From Bacillota bacterium (lineage in GTDB: Bacteria; Bacillota; Bacilli; Alicyclobacillales; SLC66): a stretch of 64,000 nt of DNA. Below, piece by piece: positions 61,891-64,000 of the stretch. Each line of letters opens with the position of its first letter. The first letter of the stretch is position 1. A model generated the notes under the pieces. That model was given only the letters and a program-made list of their open reading frames with translations, did no database searches and was not told the DNA's origin. The stretch covers positions 18,339 to 82,338 of the forward strand of contig JAJZCW010000016.1 of the NCBI GenBank assembly GCA_021828865.1, given 5' to 3'. Made by a program: the position numbers and the translations under genes.

Positions 61891-64000
61891 TCATTTCGAG
61901 CGATTCACAATATAGCGATACTCACTCATTGCCATGGGATTCATTTTGATTTGCTGCATTAAAGCCTGATCTAATGGAGTCGGCTTGACATGCATCTGCT
62001 GGTGATCCAGTACCGTGATGATGTTGTACAGGTTAACGGCTGATTGATCTCGATTGGCCGTAGATAAATGATTCATCACTTCCAAGGATGCCTGATAATT
62101 CCTAAGAAAATAATCTGCCGTTCCGATATATACTTGCATGGAAGCATCGATTTGCACAGGTGTCGCATCTGCAAATAATTTATAATTAATGCCTTTATTT
62201 ATCGTACTAAAGTCATTGTATTTGTTCACGATATCCTGAAGTTGGGTGTTAGCTAGTGTAGGATTGGTTTTCATCAATGAAATACTATCCCAAAGTTTAA
62301 TTCCCAGCATATTACGAATCACGATTGAGTTATAAGGCGCATCTTGATAAGCACGATCTGCCCATGCCACTGCTTGCGACATATGATGTAACTGGTACGC
62401 AATCACTGCCGCTTGCGTTTGTACCGTAGGATTCCAAGCACCGTACGAGGCTGCACTTTGCACATGGCTCCAGGCGTTCGCATTAATGGAACCTTGCCCA
62501 ATGGATTGCAAATCGATCTGAGCCAATGTCAATTGCAAATTGGGATCATAGGGAGCCCATAATGCCGCAAGATGGGTATCTCCTTGATTGCCGACTGGGC
62601 CAGCACTGCTTGCCAATTGCCCGAAGATTTGCGAAGCGCCTAGTGAAATTCCTAAGAGAGCGGTGAGCACGCCAGTAACCCAAGTGAGCACGAGCATTGC
62701 AATACCGGGAACTCCGCTTGGTATTTCTTCATTTTTTCGATAAGGCGCCACAGCTAGCGCCATGAAAATCCAAAAAATATACTGAAAATAGCCAAATGCA
62801 AAATCAAAATCAAAGACGGCATGCCCAAACAGGAACAGACCCGCGAAAGCAAATCCAACTCGATATAGCCGTTCTTCCCCCATCGTCTTTTCATCACGCA
62901 AAGCGCAAATCAATGAACGCACCAAAAAGACGAGGAGCACAATCCATAAGCCAAACCCAATGATGCCGCCATTTAACAGGTGATCCATCACGTTGCTGTG
63001 TACTTCTGTTGACCAATAAGGAATGGTTTGGAAAGATTGAAATTTTGCGTCCCAGGTCCCTCCACCGCTCCCGAATAACGGAGCATTCTCCCACATACGC
63101 AAGGCGTTATGATAATAAACAAATCGTTCTTGCAGGCTCACGCTATTCAGCGAAATACTACTGAGACGTGCCGTGATACTGGAGGTCGTCACCAACAAAT
63201 GATGCCGAAAAAGTATTGCCAAAAGGAAGACGACCACGGCCAGCGCCATAAGGGACGAGATCAACATTTTACCGGAAAGATGTCTTTTTGATGCCCACTT
63301 TTCTGCTAAGCTCACTACCACAGTCCCGATCACAAGCACCAAAATACAGTAGATAAAGTCTTTACCGATTCCGCGACTCAGTGCCTTCAGTGCAAAAACC
63401 GCACTTCCTCCTGCTACAATAGCCAGAACCACGCCGTTAATGGCGGGCCAGATAGTTTTTTGCATAAGAGGTTTTAGTATAAACGATGCGAGGTACGCGA
63501 TAGGGGCCAACACCCAAACTATTCGAGAATAACTGCCCAAAATGCCAACAATAGCGACCATGAAGGCCAATGAGCCAAGTAAATTGCCCCACCATTTGGT
63601 AGAATTCGTCCCCGTAAAATAAGCAACAATTCCCACGGCCAACATGATCGCCCCAAAAGTATTATGGTACTCAAAGACAGATGCAAGTAGATGGTTCCCA
63701 TAAACCGCATCCGTTGCACTCCACCACTGAACAGCCGCTCCCATCCCATAAACAAATAACGCGATTCCTGCTAATAAAAATGTAGGAACAAACACTTTTC
63801 GCAACCGATCAGCATGTTGAGAGACCAGCACAAACAACAATAATGCGGATATTTCCATTAAAGTAACCTGTATGGAATTGACTAAAGAAGCGGACCACAA
63901 ATTGGTTAACAAGGAATAAAACGAATAAACAATGGCCCAAAGTGAGTGATTTTTCCATGACCATTGGGTAAAAGGTGATTGTTGGGCTAAGCCCCGATAA
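61891..64000 (-). CDS. O-antigen ligase-like membrane protein with C-terminal TPR-like region, cut by the right edge
   Basis: At least 702 residues; the frame stays open from 61891 to the window edge (the in-frame TTG at 63912 is not needed as a start). About 10-11 membrane segments fill the N-terminal two thirds, with the Wzy_C/O-antigen-ligase core EYHNTFGAIM and YSRIVWV, and a large loop with RFVYYHNALRMWENAPLFGSGGGTWD. The last 250 residues are TPR-like helices (ANAWSHVQSAASYGAWNPTVQTQAAVIAYQL). May polymerise or attach a surface polysaccharide. Its N-terminus lies beyond the window. Confidence 0.84.
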   Translation of the reverse strand, partial: YRGLAQQSPFTQWSWKNHSLWAIVYSFYSLLTNLWSASLVNSIQVTLMEISALLLFVLVSQHADRLRKVFVPTFLLAGIALFVYGMGAAVQWWSATDAVYGNHLLASVFEYHNTFGAIMLAVGIVAYFTGTNSTKWWGNLLGSLAFMVAIVGILGSYSRIVWVLAPIAYLASFILKPLMQKTIWPAINGVVLAIVAGGSAVFALKALSRGIGKDFIYCILVLVIGTVVVSLAEKWASKRHLSGKMLISSLMALAVVVFLLAILFRHHLLVTTSSITARLSSISLNSVSLQERFVYYHNALRMWENAPLFGSGGGTWDAKFQSFQTIPYWSTEVHSNVMDHLLNGGIIGFGLWIVLLVFLVRSLICALRDEKTMGEERLYRVGFAFAGLFLFGHAVFDFDFAFGYFQYIFWIFMALAVAPYRKNEEIPSGVPGIAMLVLTWVTGVLTALLGISLGASQIFGQLASSAGPVGNQGDTHLAALWAPYDPNLQLTLAQIDLQSIGQGSINANAWSHVQSAASYGAWNPTVQTQAAVIAYQLHHMSQAVAWADRAYQDAPYNSIVIRNMLGIKLWDSISLMKTNPTLANTQLQDIVNKYNDFSTINKGINYKLFADATPVQIDASMQVYIGTADYFLRNYQASLEVMNHLSTANRDQSAVNLYNIITVLDHQQMHVKPTPLDQALMQQIKMNPMAMSEYRYIVNRSK

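Noticed and set aside
1..64000. CRISPR arrays, rRNA genes and tRNA genes
   Set aside because: No regularly spaced repeats of 24-40 bases and no rRNA- or tRNA-like stretches were found by eye on either strand.

Overview
The window looks like chromosomal DNA of a spore-forming member of the Bacillota. Evidence is an alpha/beta-type small acid-soluble spore protein, a PhoPR/PhoU set, a TagA-type glycosyltransferase next to an LCP ligase, Gram-positive ribosome sites (GGAGG-like, often with TTG or GTG starts) and sigma-A-like promoters. Mixed base composition, with xanthine-dehydrogenase-like chemistry and sulfate activation genes, would fit an Alicyclobacillaceae-type organism, but that placement is inference. 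No rRNA, tRNA, CRISPR array, insertion sequence or replication origin was found.

Layout. 0-6 kb (minus): partial comF, then a coupled phoU-recD2-phoP-phoR unit. 6-16 kb: an XRE-TPR regulator, a membrane GAF-GGDEF protein, metK, a spore protein, an LCP/TagA pair preceded by a long leader with a c-di-GMP-I riboswitch, and two secreted stalk-domain proteins. 16-25 kb: cold-shock protein, secreted transglutaminase-like protein, COG0523 GTPase, two more c-di-GMP enzymes, a CheX-like protein, a bacteriohemerythrin, a histidine phosphatase and a small zinc-ribbon protein. 25-33 kb: an MNT-HEPN pair, a Fur-family regulator with a clear operator heading a transporter and a TPR/ATP-grasp protein, three Uma2 genes, and a cysC - truncated sat - cysQ block. 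33-43 kb (minus): an exopolysaccharide/O-antigen operon (priming transferase, three GT2 proteins, an ABC exporter, rfbA, rfbD, rfbC and rfbB) behind a good promoter. 43-55 kb (minus): a nine-gene molybdenum aldehyde oxidoreductase cluster with XdhC, a nucleotidyltransferase-HD fusion, a radical SAM protein, a C-GCAxxG protein, a methyltransferase, a CoA-ligase-like enzyme, a small redox protein and a two-cluster flavoprotein. 55-60 kb: two hemerythrin proteins, one fused to a chemoreceptor, and a PAS-GGDEF-globin-like-GAF-EAL protein. 60-64 kb (minus): a flippase and an O-antigen-ligase-like protein cut by the right edge.

Two themes tie the window together. The first is cyclic di-GMP: four GGDEF proteins, two of them also with EAL domains, plus a riboswitch that appears to read the signal in front of surface-polymer genes, with polysaccharide genes nearby. 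The second is oxygen and redox: hemerythrins, a probable globin-like sensor, CRP/FNR-type palindromes and the molybdenum oxidoreductase cluster. The features most worth a second look are the riboswitch leader with its long extra structured segment, the molybdenum accessory cluster, the Fur - transporter - ATP-grasp operon and the internally deleted ATP sulfurylase. All domain assignments come from reading motifs by eye. No database search was run.
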